64,000 nucleotides of DNA from Streptomyces sp. Je 1-332. Its GTDB lineage: Bacteria > Actinomycetota > Actinomycetes > Streptomycetales > Streptomycetaceae. A program made the position numbers and the translations under genes. Of the stretch, positions 17,471-27,995 are shown piece after piece. Location: positions 5,022,001 to 5,086,000 of the forward strand of contig NZ_CP160402.1 of assembly GCF_040730185.1 (NCBI RefSeq), in the 5' to 3' direction. The stretch's first letter is position 1; every line of letters starts with the position of its first letter. The notes beneath the pieces were generated by a model. It did not search any database. It was not told the DNA's origin and saw nothing but the letters and a program-made list of their open reading frames with translations.

Positions 17471-17482
17471 CTACGCGCGTAG
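17471..17482. promoter_or_regulatory. putative nucleoside operator, copy 2
   Basis: Perfect palindrome CTACGCGCGTAG, 25 bases before the phosphorylase start codon and identical to the site before deoC (11753-11764). Apart from this site, the 133-bp gap to the next gene shows nothing recognised. Confidence 0.7.
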
Positions 17483-17578
17483 ATGACGATGCTCACGGGA
17501 TTCGGATCGTTGTCTTGTCGTTTCCGACGAGAGCCCGCCGGGGCATGCCGCGAGCGCCCCCGCGCATCCCGCGAGCGC

Positions 17579-18016
17579 CTAGCAGGGCCGCTTCCGCAGC
17601 TCCATCACATAGTCGTGCGGCGCCCCCGCGGTCTCCGCCGCGTCGGCGATCTCCCCCAGATAGCGCGCGGACGGCAGGCCACCCTCGTAACCATTGAGGA
17701 CGTACACCCAAGCGGGTTCCTCGCCGTCGAGGGTGTCCACGCGCACCCGCATCCTGCGGTAGATGTCGAGCCCCACGCCCTCCCACCGGTCCATGGAGTC
17801 CTCGTCCATGGGGGCGACGTCGTAGAGCGTCACGAAGACCTGCGAGCGCGGTGCCTCGACGAGAGTGGCGAGTGCGCCCTCCCACCCCATGTGCTCCCCG
17901 CCGAACGTCAGCCGCCAGCCGTTCAGCCAGCCCGTCTGGCGCAGCGGCGAGTGCGGGGCGCGGCGTGACATGAGCCGCGGATCCAGATTGCCGGCGTACG
18001 CGGCGTAGAGCGACAT
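17579..18016 (-). CDS. gamma-glutamylcyclotransferase-fold (AIG2-like) protein
   Basis: 145-residue protein with the family start [13 protein letters not shown] (substrate-loop YAAYxGNLxP) followed by [13 protein letters not shown] and a central VTLYDV-to-DRWEGV segment bearing acidic residues. Related proteins remove gamma-glutamyl groups as 5-oxoproline, but most bacterial members have no proven substrate. ATG 18016 is set by the conserved N terminus. Divergent from lpdA; the promoter gap has 22-bp direct repeats. Confidence 0.85.
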   Translation of the reverse strand: MSLYAAYAGNLDPRLMSRRAPHSPLRQTGWLNGWRLTFGGEHMGWEGALATLVEAPRSQVFVTLYDVAPMDEDSMDRWEGVGLDIYRRMRVRVDTLDGEEPAWVYVLNGYEGGLPSARYLGEIADAAETAGAPHDYVMELRKRPC

Positions 18017-18046
18017 GTGATCGAGGGTACGGCAGGTGACGCGTGC

Positions 18047-18121
18047 GCCCCTCCGGTGCGCACCGGCCCCTCCAGTGGTGCGCGCAGGCCCCTCCAGCGG
18101 TGCGCGCAGGCCCCTCCAGTA
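18047..18121. repeat. 22-bp direct repeats in a divergent promoter gap
   Basis: Units built on GGTGCGCGCAGGCCCCTCCA: two near-identical 22-bp units at about 18074-18095 and 18096-18117, preceded by a diverged one (about 18055-18073). They lie between the GGCT-fold gene (start 18016) and lpdA (start 18177). They could be slippage products or regulator-binding iterons. Confidence 0.7.
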
Positions 18122-18176
18122 GGGAGAACGTCCGGATGGCGCCCCCGGGGCGAAGCACCTTGAAGCGTGCGGGACA

Positions 18177-19625
18177 ATGGAGTACGTGACTCGGATCGTG
18201 ATCATTGGCGGCGGACCCGGCGGATACGAGGCGGCACTCGTTGCCGCCCAGCTCGGCGCGGAGGTGACCGTCGTCGACTGCGACGGTCTTGGCGGGGCGT
18301 CGGTGCTCACCGACTGCGTCCCGTCGAAGACTCTGATCGCCACGGCCGAGGTGATGACCACCTTCGACTCCTCCTATGAGGAGCTCGGCATCATCGTCGC
18401 GGACGACACCCCGCACATCGACACCCCCGCCCGCGTGGTCGGCGTGGACCTGGGCAAGGTCAACCGCCGTGTGAAGCGCCTCGCGCTCGCGCAGTCCCAC
18501 GACATCACCGCGTCCGTCACGCGCGCCGGCGCCCGCGTGCTGCGCGGCCGTGGCCGTCTGGAGGGCCAGCAGGACACCGACGGCTCGCGCAAGGTCGTCG
18601 TGCGCGCGGCCGACGGGACCGAGGAGACCCTCGTCGCCGACGCCGTGCTGATCGCGACCGGCGGGCACCCGCGCGAGGTTCCCGACGCGCAGCCCGACGG
18701 CGAGCGGATCCTCAACTGGACGCAGGTGTACGACCTGGACGAGCTCCCCGAGGAGCTCATCGTGGTCGGATCCGGTGTCACCGGTGCCGAGTTCGCCGGC
18801 GCCTACCAGGCGCTCGGGTCGAACGTCACGCTCGTCTCCAGCCGCGACCGCGTGCTGCCCGGCGAGGACCCGGACGCCGCCGCCGTCCTGGAGGACGTCT
18901 TCCGCCGCCGTGGCATGAACGTGATGTCGCGCTCCCGCGCCGCCTCCGCCAAGCGCGTGGGCGACCGCGTCGAGGTGACGCTCAACGACGGCCGTGTCAT
19001 CTCCGGTACGCACTGTCTGATGGCCGTGGGTGCCATCCCGAACAGCAGCGGCATGGGCCTGGAGGAGGCCGGGGTCAAGCTCAAGGACTCCGGGCACATC
19101 TGGACCGACAAGGTCTCCAGGACGTCCGCTCCCGGTGTGTACGCCGCCGGTGACGTGACCGGGATCTTCGCGCTGGCCTCCGTCGCCGCCATGCAGGGGC
19201 GCATCGCGATGTACCACTTCCTCGGCGACGCGGTGACGCCGCTGAACCTGAAGACCGTCTCGTCGAACGTCTTCACCGACCCCGAGATCGCGACCGTCGG
19301 CTACAGCCAGTCCGACGTCGACGGCGGCAAGATCGACGCCCGTGTCGTCAAGCTGCCGCTCCTGCGCAACCCGCGCGCGAAGATGCAGGGCATCCGCGAC
19401 GGCTTCGTCAAGATCTTCTGCCGTCCCGGTACGGGCATCGTGGTGGGCGGTGTGGTCGTCGCGCCGCGCGCTTCGGAACTGATCCACCCCATCTCGATCG
19501 CGGTCGACAACAATCTGACGGTCGAGCAGATCGCGAATGCGTTCACCGTGTATCCATCCCTTTCGGGCTCGATCGCCGAGGTCGCGCGTCAACTGCACAC
19601 GCGGAAGTCGGCGGGCGAAGCCTGA
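18177..19625 (+). CDS. lpdA: NAD(P)H:quinone reductase LpdA-type flavoprotein
   Basis: 482-residue FAD protein of the pyridine nucleotide-disulfide reductase fold. FAD loop VIIGGGPGGYEAAL, NAD loop VVGSGVTGAEFAGAY, FAD-ribose site VYAAGDVTG and C-terminal interface VYPSLSGSIAEVAR. The redox-disulfide segment reads GGASVLTDCVPSK instead of GGTCLNVGCIPSK, so only one of the two cysteines is left, and the His-x-x-x-x-Glu dyad at the end is absent. This matches M. tuberculosis LpdA (Rv3303c), which reduces quinones rather than lipoamide. ATG 18177. Confidence 0.88.
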   Translation: MEYVTRIVIIGGGPGGYEAALVAAQLGAEVTVVDCDGLGGASVLTDCVPSKTLIATAEVMTTFDSSYEELGIIVADDTPHIDTPARVVGVDLGKVNRRVKRLALAQSHDITASVTRAGARVLRGRGRLEGQQDTDGSRKVVVRAADGTEETLVADAVLIATGGHPREVPDAQPDGERILNWTQVYDLDELPEELIVVGSGVTGAEFAGAYQALGSNVTLVSSRDRVLPGEDPDAAAVLEDVFRRRGMNVMSRSRAASAKRVGDRVEVTLNDGRVISGTHCLMAVGAIPNSSGMGLEEAGVKLKDSGHIWTDKVSRTSAPGVYAAGDVTGIFALASVAAMQGRIAMYHFLGDAVTPLNLKTVSSNVFTDPEIATVGYSQSDVDGGKIDARVVKLPLLRNPRAKMQGIRDGFVKIFCRPGTGIVVGGVVVAPRASELIHPISIAVDNNLTVEQIANAFTVYPSLSGSIAEVARQLHTRKSAGEA

Positions 19626-19835
19626 TCGCGGGCCGATGGTCGGTTGAACGCCGACTGACCGGGATTCGCGCGGTGTGGCAACTCCGCGCAGGTCACAGGC
19701 TGTTGTCGCCCATTCTCCCGGCATAGGCGTGGCGAGTAGGCGCCTATACCACTTCGCGCCCAGCTGTGCGAACAACTTCTGTAATTCGGCGCAAACTGCT
19801 GAAAGCAGACGGTCGTTGGGGTTACTGTCAGTTTC

Positions 19836-20813
19836 GTGTTCGCTGCAGAACGTCGCCAATTGATCCTCGAAATGGTGCGGGCCAACGGAGCGGTATCGCT
19901 CCGGGAGCTCGCCCGCGTCGTCCAGACCTCCGAAGTGACCGTACGGCGGGACGTGCGCGCGCTGGAGGCAGAAGGACTCCTCGACCGCAGACATGGCGGT
20001 GCGGTATTGCCGGGCGGATTCACGCGGGAGTCCGGCTTTCCGCAGAAATCACATCTCGCGACCGCCGAGAAGACGGCTATCGCCGATCTCGCGGCGGGAC
20101 TCGTCGAAGAAGGCGAAGCCATCGTCGTCGGGGCGGGTACGACCACGCAGGAGCTGGCCCGACGGCTCGCGCGGGTACCCGGTCTGACCGTCGTCACCAA
20201 CTCCCTGTTGGTGGCACAGGCGCTGGCCCATGCCAACCGCGTCGAGGTCGTCATGACCGGCGGCACCCTGCGCGGGTCCAACTACGCGCTCGTGGGCAGC
20301 GGGGCCGAACAGTCCCTGCAGGGCCTGCGGGTCTCACGCGCCTTTCTGTCGGGCAGTGGTCTGACCGCCGAACGCGGGCTCTCCACGTCCAACATGCTCT
20401 CGGCGAGCGTGGACCGTGCGCTCGTGCAGGCCGCGGCCGAGGTGGTGGTCCTCGCCGATCACACCAAGCTCGGCACCGACACGATGTTCCAGACGGTGCC
20501 GACGGACGTCATCACGCGCCTGGTCACGGACGAACCGCCCACGCACGACGACCGCGCGGCCACCGAGCTGCAGGCCCTGGCCGACCAGGGAGTGCAGATC
20601 GCCGTCGCCGGCGGGACAGTGAGCCCCAACTCCGGGCCGGGGGTGGATTCCGTCCCGGCGCGGCAGCCGCGCCGGGACGTGCCACTGCCGGGACAGCGCC
20701 GTAACCACGGCGGTCACGGGTCGGGCCCCGGGGCGCAGTTGCGCAGTGCGGTGCTCGGGGAGCAGCAGCCCGGGGAGCGGGCCGCGCGGGTGGCGGATCT
20801 ACGCCGCCGCTGA
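19836..20813 (+). CDS. DeoR/GlpR-family transcriptional regulator
   Basis: 325 residues. N-terminal winged helix (RRQLILEMVRANGAVSLRELARVVQTSEVTVRRD, ending RRHGGAVL) and a DeoR C-terminal effector domain with VVVGAGTTTQELARRL and MTGGTLRGSNYALVG, the sugar-phosphate-isomerase-like pocket. The last 60 residues are Arg/Gly-rich and not part of the fold. GTG 19836. Its 3' end overlaps the convergent tetR gene by 15 bp. DeoR proteins usually answer to phosphorylated sugars; whether it reads the CTACGCGCGTAG sites is unknown. Confidence 0.85.
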   Translation: MFAAERRQLILEMVRANGAVSLRELARVVQTSEVTVRRDVRALEAEGLLDRRHGGAVLPGGFTRESGFPQKSHLATAEKTAIADLAAGLVEEGEAIVVGAGTTTQELARRLARVPGLTVVTNSLLVAQALAHANRVEVVMTGGTLRGSNYALVGSGAEQSLQGLRVSRAFLSGSGLTAERGLSTSNMLSASVDRALVQAAAEVVVLADHTKLGTDTMFQTVPTDVITRLVTDEPPTHDDRAATELQALADQGVQIAVAGGTVSPNSGPGVDSVPARQPRRDVPLPGQRRNHGGHGSGPGAQLRSAVLGEQQPGERAARVADLRRR

Positions 20814-21446
20814 ACCGGCAGCCGCCGCCGGGGCCGGACCGCGGTCTTCGGGTGCCGATCCTTCGGGCTTCAGGCCGCGCAGGGTCAGCGTCAGGAGACG
20901 GTCGGCCAACTCGGGGTCGTCCGGGGTCTCTTCGGCGGCCAGCGCGATCGCGTTGGTCAGCTGCAACAGATCGCCGATCGAGACACCGGGGCGTACGGCA
21001 CCGGCCTGCTGGGCCCGTACGAGCAGGGCTGTGCCCGCCTCACGCATGGGCCTGCTGCACTGCGAGAGTGCCGAACTGTCGTCGTGCGACGCCGACATGA
21101 GGGCGCGCGACAGCCCGCGGTACTCACCCGCATGAGTGATGATGGCGCGCAGCCAGGTCACCAGAGCCGAGCAGGGCTGCGGGTCTTCGAGCAGCGCTCG
21201 GGAGCGGACGAGCAGATCGCTCAACGCCTCTTCGAAGACCGCGTTCATCAGGGCGTGGCGGTTGGGGAAGTGGCGGTAGAGGGTGCCGATGCCTACGTTC
21301 GCGTGGCGGGCGATTTCTTCTAGCGAGGCGCTTGTGCCGTGCTCTGCGAAGGCGGCGCGGGCCTCTGCGAGGAGCTTGTCGTAGTTGCGGCGCGCGTCCG
21401 CCCTTTTCGAGCGGGGGCGCTCTTGCGGGCTCTCTGCCTCTGCCAT
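20799..21446 (-). CDS. TetR-family transcriptional regulator
   Basis: 215 residues. Helix-turn-helix at about residues 35-65 (ASLEEIARHANVGIGTLYRHFPNR), then an all-helical ligand domain of the TetR_C SbtR-like type (GLSRALMSASHDDSSAL). ATG 21446. C terminus ends in an Ala/Pro tract. Target unknown; the neighbouring accA2 gene is on the same strand upstream but separated by a terminator hairpin, so the regulator is probably independent. Confidence 0.85.
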   Translation of the reverse strand: MAEAESPQERPRSKRADARRNYDKLLAEARAAFAEHGTSASLEEIARHANVGIGTLYRHFPNRHALMNAVFEEALSDLLVRSRALLEDPQPCSALVTWLRAIITHAGEYRGLSRALMSASHDDSSALSQCSRPMREAGTALLVRAQQAGAVRPGVSIGDLLQLTNAIALAAEETPDDPELADRLLTLTLRGLKPEGSAPEDRGPAPAAAAGSAAA

Positions 21447-21555
21447 GGCGTGCCTCCCTGGACGTACGCGTGCTTCAAGTCTGCCCGAAGCGTGCGTGCC
21501 GTTCATCACCGGCTTCGCCGAGTTCGTCCTCAAACGCCGGACGGGCTGGATACTC

Positions 21556-21590
21556 CGCTGGCCGGGCTGGAAGCTCCAGCCCGGCCAGCG
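21556..21590 (-). terminator. terminator hairpin after accA2
   Basis: Perfect 16-bp stem (21556-21571 with 21575-21590) with a three-base loop, 21 bp beyond the accA2 stop codon. The arm CGCTGGCCGGGCTGGA is typical of Streptomyces intergenic hairpins. Confidence 0.8.
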
Positions 21591-21611
21591 TACGAGCAAA
21601 CGCTCTGCGGG

Positions 21612-23384
21612 TCAGTCCTTGATCTCGCAGATCACCGCGCCGGAAGTCAGGCTCGCGCCGACCTCCGCCGTGAGGCCCTTGATCGTGCCCGAGCGGTGCG
21701 CGTTCAGGGGCTGTTCCATCTTCATGGCCTCCAGGACGACGACCAGGTCGCCCTCCTGCACCTCCTGGCCCTCCTCGACAGCGATCTTGACGATCGTGCC
21801 CTGCATGGGGGACGCCAGGGTGTCGCCGGAGGCCGCGGGGCCCGACTTCTTCGCCGCGCGGCGCTTGGGGCGGGCGCCGCCCGCGGCGGCCGTGCGGGCG
21901 ATGGTCATGCCCAGCGAGGAGGGGAGCGAGACTTCGAGGCGCTTGCCGCCTACCTCGACGACGACCGTCTCGCGGCCCGGCTCCTCGTCCGTCTCGGCGT
22001 CGGCCGTCGCGGAGAACGCGGGGATCTCGTTGACGAACTCGGTCTCGATCCAGCGCGTGTGGACCGTGAACGGGTCGGTGGAGCCGGTCAGTTCGGGGGC
22101 GAATGCCGGGTCCTTGACGACCGCGCGGTGGAACGGGATGGCCGTGGCCATGCCCTCCACGTTGAACTCCGCAAGGGCGCGCGCGGCCCGCTGCAGCGCC
22201 TGCTGACGCGTGGCGCCGGACACGATCAGCTTGGCGAGGAGCGAGTCCCACGCCGGGCCGATGACGCTGCCGGACTCCACGCCCGCGTCCAGGCGCACGC
22301 CCGGACCCGACGGCGGGTCGAACACGGTCACGGTGCCGGGCGCCGGCAGGAAGCCGCGGCCCGGGTCCTCGCCGTTGATGCGGAACTCGAAGGAGTGGCC
22401 GCGCATCTCCGGGTCGCCGTAACCCAGTTCCTCGCCGTCGGCGATGCGGAACATCTCACGGACCAGGTCGATGCCGGTGATCTCTTCGGTGACCGGGTGC
22501 TCCACCTGGAGACGGGTGTTGACCTCCAGGAAGGAGATCGTCCCGTCGGTGCCGACGAGGAACTCGACGGTGCCCGCGCCCTCGTAACCGGCTTCCTTCA
22601 GGATCGCCTTCGAGGCCGCGTACAGCTCGGCGTTCTGGGCCTCGCTCAGGAACGGCGCGGGCGCCTCCTCCACCAGCTTCTGGTGGCGGCGCTGGAGCGA
22701 GCAGTCGCGGGTCGAGACGACGACCACGTTGCCGTGCTTGTCGGCCAGGCACTGCGTCTCCACGTGCCGCGGCTTGTCGAGGTAGCGCTCCACGAAGCAC
22801 TCGCCGCGGCCGAAGGCGGCAACAGCCTCGCGCACCGCGGAGTCGTACAGCTCGGGCACCTCTTCGAGGGTCCTTGCCACCTTCAGACCGCGCCCGCCGC
22901 CACCGAAGGCGGCCTTGATCGCGATCGGCAGACCGTGCTCCTCGGCGAAGGCGACGACCTCGTCGGAACCGCTGACGGGGTCCGGCGTACCGGCCACCAG
23001 GGGGGCACCCGCGCGCTGCGCGATGTGCCGGGCCGCGACCTTGTCACCGAGGTCACGGATGGCGTGGGGCGGCGGGCCGATCCAGATCAGGCCCGCGTCC
23101 AGGACGGCCTGCGCGAAGTCGGCGTTCTCCGAAAGGAATCCGTAACCGGGGTGGACCGCGTCCGCCCCCGCGTCCTTGGCCGCAGCAAGCACCTTGGAAA
23201 TGTCCAGGTAGCTGGTGGCCGGAGTGTCACCGCCCAGCGCGAACGCCTCATCTGCCGCACGTACATGCAGAGCATCCCGGTCAGGATCTGCGTAGACGGC
23301 TACGCTCGCGATCCCTGCATCCCGGCATGCCCGAGCAACGCGGACAGCGATTTCGCCACGGTTGGCGATGAGCACCTTGCGCAC
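21612..23384 (-). CDS. accA2: acyl-CoA carboxylase alpha subunit (biotin carboxylase + biotin carrier)
   Basis: 590-residue biotinylated subunit shared by acetyl- and propionyl-CoA carboxylases. N-terminal biotin carboxylase ([21 protein letters not shown]-grasp loop AFGGGGRG, catalytic [16 protein letters not shown]), a linker from about residue 460, and a C-terminal biotinyl domain with [11 protein letters not shown] (Lys about 555 is the biotin site). GTG 23384 has an excellent AAGGAGG site. Partners in this window: pccB and the epsilon subunit (25.1-27.0 kb), and BirA (27.1 kb) that loads biotin. Provides methylmalonyl-CoA/malonyl-CoA for lipids and polyketides. Confidence 0.95.
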   Translation of the reverse strand: MRKVLIANRGEIAVRVARACRDAGIASVAVYADPDRDALHVRAADEAFALGGDTPATSYLDISKVLAAAKDAGADAVHPGYGFLSENADFAQAVLDAGLIWIGPPPHAIRDLGDKVAARHIAQRAGAPLVAGTPDPVSGSDEVVAFAEEHGLPIAIKAAFGGGGRGLKVARTLEEVPELYDSAVREAVAAFGRGECFVERYLDKPRHVETQCLADKHGNVVVVSTRDCSLQRRHQKLVEEAPAPFLSEAQNAELYAASKAILKEAGYEGAGTVEFLVGTDGTISFLEVNTRLQVEHPVTEEITGIDLVREMFRIADGEELGYGDPEMRGHSFEFRINGEDPGRGFLPAPGTVTVFDPPSGPGVRLDAGVESGSVIGPAWDSLLAKLIVSGATRQQALQRAARALAEFNVEGMATAIPFHRAVVKDPAFAPELTGSTDPFTVHTRWIETEFVNEIPAFSATADAETDEEPGRETVVVEVGGKRLEVSLPSSLGMTIARTAAAGGARPKRRAAKKSGPAASGDTLASPMQGTIVKIAVEEGQEVQEGDLVVVLEAMKMEQPLNAHRSGTIKGLTAEVGASLTSGAVICEIKD

Positions 23385-23733
23385 GATGGCTCCCTCCTTG
23401 AAACAAGCCGAGTTTAGGGACTGCCGACACGACCTTTCGACCCGTCCCCAATGGTGAGCTTGCCCACACGGAGCGTGATCCGGGCCTGCCCGTACCGCGA
23501 AATCCCTTGTCGCACCACGGTACGCAGGGTCCCTTACCGGCAGACTAACGTCCCGGTGTGGCCAAGGTCTCTGTGAGAGCGTGCTGCGGCAGAGGGCCAA
23601 TCTTTGTGGAGTCCCTACGAATGGCCCAATGATTCTTTGCCTTCGGTCAGCCCCTTGTCCCCCGGTTTACCCGTTAGTAGCGTTCGCGATGTGTGGCACG
23701 TACTGGCGGTAACAGTGGAAGAGGGTGGGCGCC
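23385..23733. other. 349-bp divergent promoter region
   Basis: Non-coding gap between accA2 and a membrane protein gene. It must hold two promoters. A TACCCGTTAGTAGCG stretch near 23667 is the least GC-rich part and a plausible promoter or operator element, but no known box is matched with confidence. Confidence 0.4.
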
Positions 23734-24192
23734 GTGGCGCGTAGACCGGTGGCCTGGGTGGGCGCGATCGTGCTTCTCGTGGAGGCGGTCGGCATCGCAC
23801 TCCTCAACTGGTTCCTCGGACTTGTGGTCAACAAGCAGGACATGTCCCTCGCCGGGCTCGACCCGCACGCGATGTCCGTCTCGACGTGGATCGCGGGCGG
23901 CGTCTTCGGCCTCTACCTCGCGCTGTGCGGCGTCGTCATGCTGCGCTCGGCGATCACGGACCGCGCGCCGGGCCGCTTCGGCCGCCTGCTCCTGATCAGC
24001 GCCGCCGTGGTGCACGCGCTGCTCGGGGCGTTCTCGGTGGGCCTGGTGGGCTGGCCCGCCTTCGCCTTCATGATGATCGTGCTCGGCCTGATCGTCCTGA
24101 CGCTGGTCGCGTACGACCGGCAGGGGGCGGCGGCGGACGGCGACGCCCCGGAGAGCGACGCCCCCGGGAACGGCGCCCCTCAGCCCGCCTGA
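23734..24192 (+). CDS. four-helix membrane protein of unknown function
   Basis: 152 residues, four predicted membrane helices (about 7-30, 50-72, 87-107, 112-130) and a hydrophilic acidic/Pro tail. No catalytic motif. GTG 23734 is chosen because GAGGG lies eight bases before it; a GTG nine bases upstream is too close to that site. Conserved next to accA2 in streptomycetes as I recall, but no role is known. Confidence 0.75.
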   Translation: MARRPVAWVGAIVLLVEAVGIALLNWFLGLVVNKQDMSLAGLDPHAMSVSTWIAGGVFGLYLALCGVVMLRSAITDRAPGRFGRLLLISAAVVHALLGAFSVGLVGWPAFAFMMIVLGLIVLTLVAYDRQGAAADGDAPESDAPGNGAPQPA

Positions 24193-24230
24193 GCCCTTCG
24201 GGCCCGCGTCCGAGCCCTCGACCGTCCTGC

Positions 24231-24848
24231 CTACTGCGCCCACAACTCCGTGATGCCGACGCCCAGTTCGGACAGCAGGCGGCGCAGCAGCGGCAGCGAG
24301 AGGCCGATGACGTTTCCGTGGTCGCCCTCGATCGAGTCGACGAAGGGGGCCGAGCGGCCGTCGAGCGTGAACGCGCCCGCCACGTGCAGCGGTTCACCGC
24401 TCGCCACGTACGCGGCGATCTCCTCGTCCGACGGCTCCCCGAAGCGCACGACGGTCGACGCGACCGCCGACACATGGCGGCCCGCCACGGTGTCGTACAC
24501 GCAGTGGCCGGTCTGCAGGACGCCCGCGCGCCCGCGCATCGACTTCCAGCGGGCCGTGGCCTCCTCGGCGTCGGCGGGCTTGCCGAGCGCCTGGCCGTCC
24601 AGTTCGAGGACCGAGTCGCAGCCGACGACCAGCGCGCCCTTCACGTCCGGGCGCGCGGAGACGACCGACGCCTTGGCCTCGGCGAGAGCGAGGGCGAGTT
24701 CGGCGGGGGTCGGTGCGGAGATCGCGTCCTCGTCGACCCCGCTGACGATCACCTCGGGGGCGAGACCGGCCTGGCGCAGGAGGCCGAGCCGGGCGGGGGA
24801 CTTGGAGGCGAGGACGAGACGGCGGGGCTGTCGGGGCTGATCACTCAT
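24231..24848 (-). CDS. maf: Maf-family nucleoside triphosphate pyrophosphatase
   Basis: 205 residues. Start [18 protein letters not shown] (SxSPRR signature in variant SKSPAR), [16 protein letters not shown] in the middle with the catalytic Asp/Glu, and [14 protein letters not shown] near the end. Hydrolyses non-canonical or canonical NTPs to NMP plus pyrophosphate; Maf proteins are linked to house-cleaning and to septum arrest. ATG 24848. Downstream of mmpB in the same direction (21-bp gap) and part of the pccB-pccE-mmpB-maf run. Confidence 0.9.
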   Translation of the reverse strand: MSDQPRQPRRLVLASKSPARLGLLRQAGLAPEVIVSGVDEDAISAPTPAELALALAEAKASVVSARPDVKGALVVGCDSVLELDGQALGKPADAEEATARWKSMRGRAGVLQTGHCVYDTVAGRHVSAVASTVVRFGEPSDEEIAAYVASGEPLHVAGAFTLDGRSAPFVDSIEGDHGNVIGLSLPLLRRLLSELGVGITELWAQ

Positions 24849-24868
24849 GCGGGCCAGGTTAGCGAGCC

Positions 24869-24997
24869 TCAGTGGATGCCGAGGACGAACATCGCGACGA
24901 CCATGGCCAGGGCGAGGACGAGTCCCGCACGGCGCATCTTCGCCTGCATGTCCCGCATGTCCTTGGGCGGGTTGTTCTCCGGGTCCGACCACAGCAT
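24869..24997 (-). CDS. mmpB: morphogenic membrane protein MmpB (42 residues)
   Basis: Short gene found by translating the gap: 42 residues starting [20 protein letters not shown] and ending in one hydrophobic helix (about residues 24-41) and His. The sequence matches the small MmpB family that I recall as a morphogenic membrane protein in Streptomyces. ATG 24997, TGA 24869-24871. One helix with a positively charged cap (KMRR) at the cytoplasmic side suggests N-in topology. Behind a 34-bp perfect palindrome, between pccE and maf. Confidence 0.75.
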   Translation of the reverse strand: MLWSDPENNPPKDMRDMQAKMRRAGLVLALAMVVAMFVLGIH

Positions 24998-25023
24998 GTA
25001 ACCGATACTGCTCGCGGTGACGG

Positions 25024-25057
25024 CGGGGCGCCTGAGTACGCGTACTCAGGCGCCCCG
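25024..25057. terminator. 34-bp perfect palindrome before mmpB
   Basis: Sequence reads the same on both strands for 17 + 17 bases around ACG|CGT, with no intervening loop, and contains CTGAGTACGCGTACTCAG. It lies 27 bp before mmpB and 37 bp after the pccE stop. It may be a terminator/attenuator of the carboxylase operon or a protein-binding operator; the A/T-containing core is unusual for a pure terminator. Confidence 0.6.
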
Positions 25058-25093
25058 GCCCGTCTCACTCATTCTCGCGCCGCGCGGCCCCGC

Positions 25094-25300
25094 TCACCCG
25101 GGCCAGTAGGTGCGGCCCCACGACGTCGGCCCCGGTGCGGGCAGCCGGTGACGGGCCACGCGCGCGGGGTCCGCCCAGGCGTCGAGGGCCCGGGGCGCGC
25201 CGGACGGCTGGTCCGCGACCGCCGCGGCGCGCGCTTGGACCACCGCGAGTGCGGCGGCCAGCTCCTCCGGGGTCGGATTGCCCCGTACGACCTTGATCAT
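25094..25300 (-). CDS. pccE: acyl-CoA carboxylase epsilon subunit
   Basis: 68 residues. N-terminal MIKVVRGNPTPEELAALA-like helix (VRGNPTPEELAALxAV is the family motif) and a C-terminal W-rich end (SWGRTYWPG). Stabilises the alpha-beta carboxylase complex of actinomycetes and raises its activity. ATG 25300, 26 bp after the pccB stop, same strand; clearly an operon with pccB. Confidence 0.9.
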   Translation of the reverse strand: MIKVVRGNPTPEELAAALAVVQARAAAVADQPSGAPRALDAWADPARVARHRLPAPGPTSWGRTYWPG

Positions 25301-25326
25301 GAACGGTCTCCTCTCGGGGGCGGGGT

Positions 25327-26973
<1,647 letters not shown>

Positions 26974-27101
26974 AGGGATATGGCTCCCTGCCTGCTCAAA
27001 GGGGCGACTGGCTGCTTGCGGCTGGCTTGCTACTGACTCGTAGGGTATCGGCGCGCATACGGTTCGGCAGTGCGGCGTTTACCACACCTAAGGTGGCTTG
27101 C

Positions 27102-27995
27102 ATGACGCCGCGAGATGCTTCAGACGACTCCTCCGACCTCCCTGAGGGCAACCGCTGGTCCGACCTGGAAAGGCCGCCCCTGAACGTGGCGTCGCTGCGG
27201 CGAGCGCTCGTGCGGGACGGGGGGCTCTGGACCTCTCTGGACGTGGTGCCCACGACGGGGTCGACCAACACGGACCTGGCCGCCCGCGCGGACGAACTGC
27301 CCGAGGGGGCGGTCCTGGTGGCCGAGGAGCAGAGCTCGGGCCGCGGCCGCCTCGACCGCCGCTGGTCCGCGCCGGCGCGCTCTGGTCTCTTCTTCTCCGT
27401 ACTCCTCAAGCCGGGGGCCGCGGTGCCGGTCGAGCGGTGGGGGTGGCTGCCGCTGCTGACCGGGGTCGCCGTGGCCACGGGGCTTTCGCGGGCGGCCGGG
27501 GTGGATACGGCGCTCAAGTGGCCGAACGACCTGTTGGTGACGGTGGGCGGAGAGGAGCGCAAGGCCGGGGGAATTCTGGCGGAACGGGCGGGTTCCGGTT
27601 CCGGCGCCGGGGGCGGGGTGGTGGTGGGCGTCGGCATCAACGTGACCCTGCGCGAGGACGAACTGCCGGTGCCGGGAGCGGGGTCGCTCGCGCTGGCGGG
27701 GGCGGCTTCGACGGACCGGGACACGGTGTTGCGGGCCGTGCTGCGTTCCCTGGAGCAGTGGTACGGGGACTGGCGCACCGCGGAGGGCGACCCACTGGCG
27801 TCCCGCCTCCAGGAAACGTACGCGGCGGGCTGCGCGACGCTGGGCCGCAAGGTCAGGGCGGAGCTGCCGGGCGACCGCTCGATCACGGGGGAGGCGGTGG
27901 CGGTGGACGGCGACGGCCGCCTCGTCCTGGCTACGGAGGATGGGGTGCAGGAGCCTGTGGGGGCGGGGGATGTTGTGCATTTGCGGGGGGCGTAG
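27102..27995 (+). CDS. birA: biotin--[acetyl-CoA-carboxylase] ligase BirA
   Basis: 297-residue class I biotin protein ligase, attaching biotin to the AccA2 carrier Lys. Seen: TGSTNTDLAARA, SGRGRLDRRW (biotinyl-AMP loop GRGRxxR), LKWPNDLLV, RKAGGILAE, GVGINV, and a C-terminal SH3-like domain (TGEAVAVDGDGRLVLAT). No N-terminal helix-turn-helix, so it is a ligase without repressor function. ATG 27102. Divergent from pccB, logical for its substrate supply. Confidence 0.93.
   Translation: MTPRDASDDSSDLPEGNRWSDLERPPLNVASLRRALVRDGGLWTSLDVVPTTGSTNTDLAARADELPEGAVLVAEEQSSGRGRLDRRWSAPARSGLFFSVLLKPGAAVPVERWGWLPLLTGVAVATGLSRAAGVDTALKWPNDLLVTVGGEERKAGGILAERAGSGSGAGGGVVVGVGINVTLREDELPVPGAGSLALAGAASTDRDTVLRAVLRSLEQWYGDWRTAEGDPLASRLQETYAAGCATLGRKVRAELPGDRSITGEAVAVDGDGRLVLATEDGVQEPVGAGDVVHLRGA

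Noticed and set aside
17493-19994. An 833-codon frame on the minus strand opposite lpdA
   Set aside because: lpdA on the plus strand has all flavoprotein motifs; the opposite frame is His/Arg/Gly-rich and has no recognisable motif.
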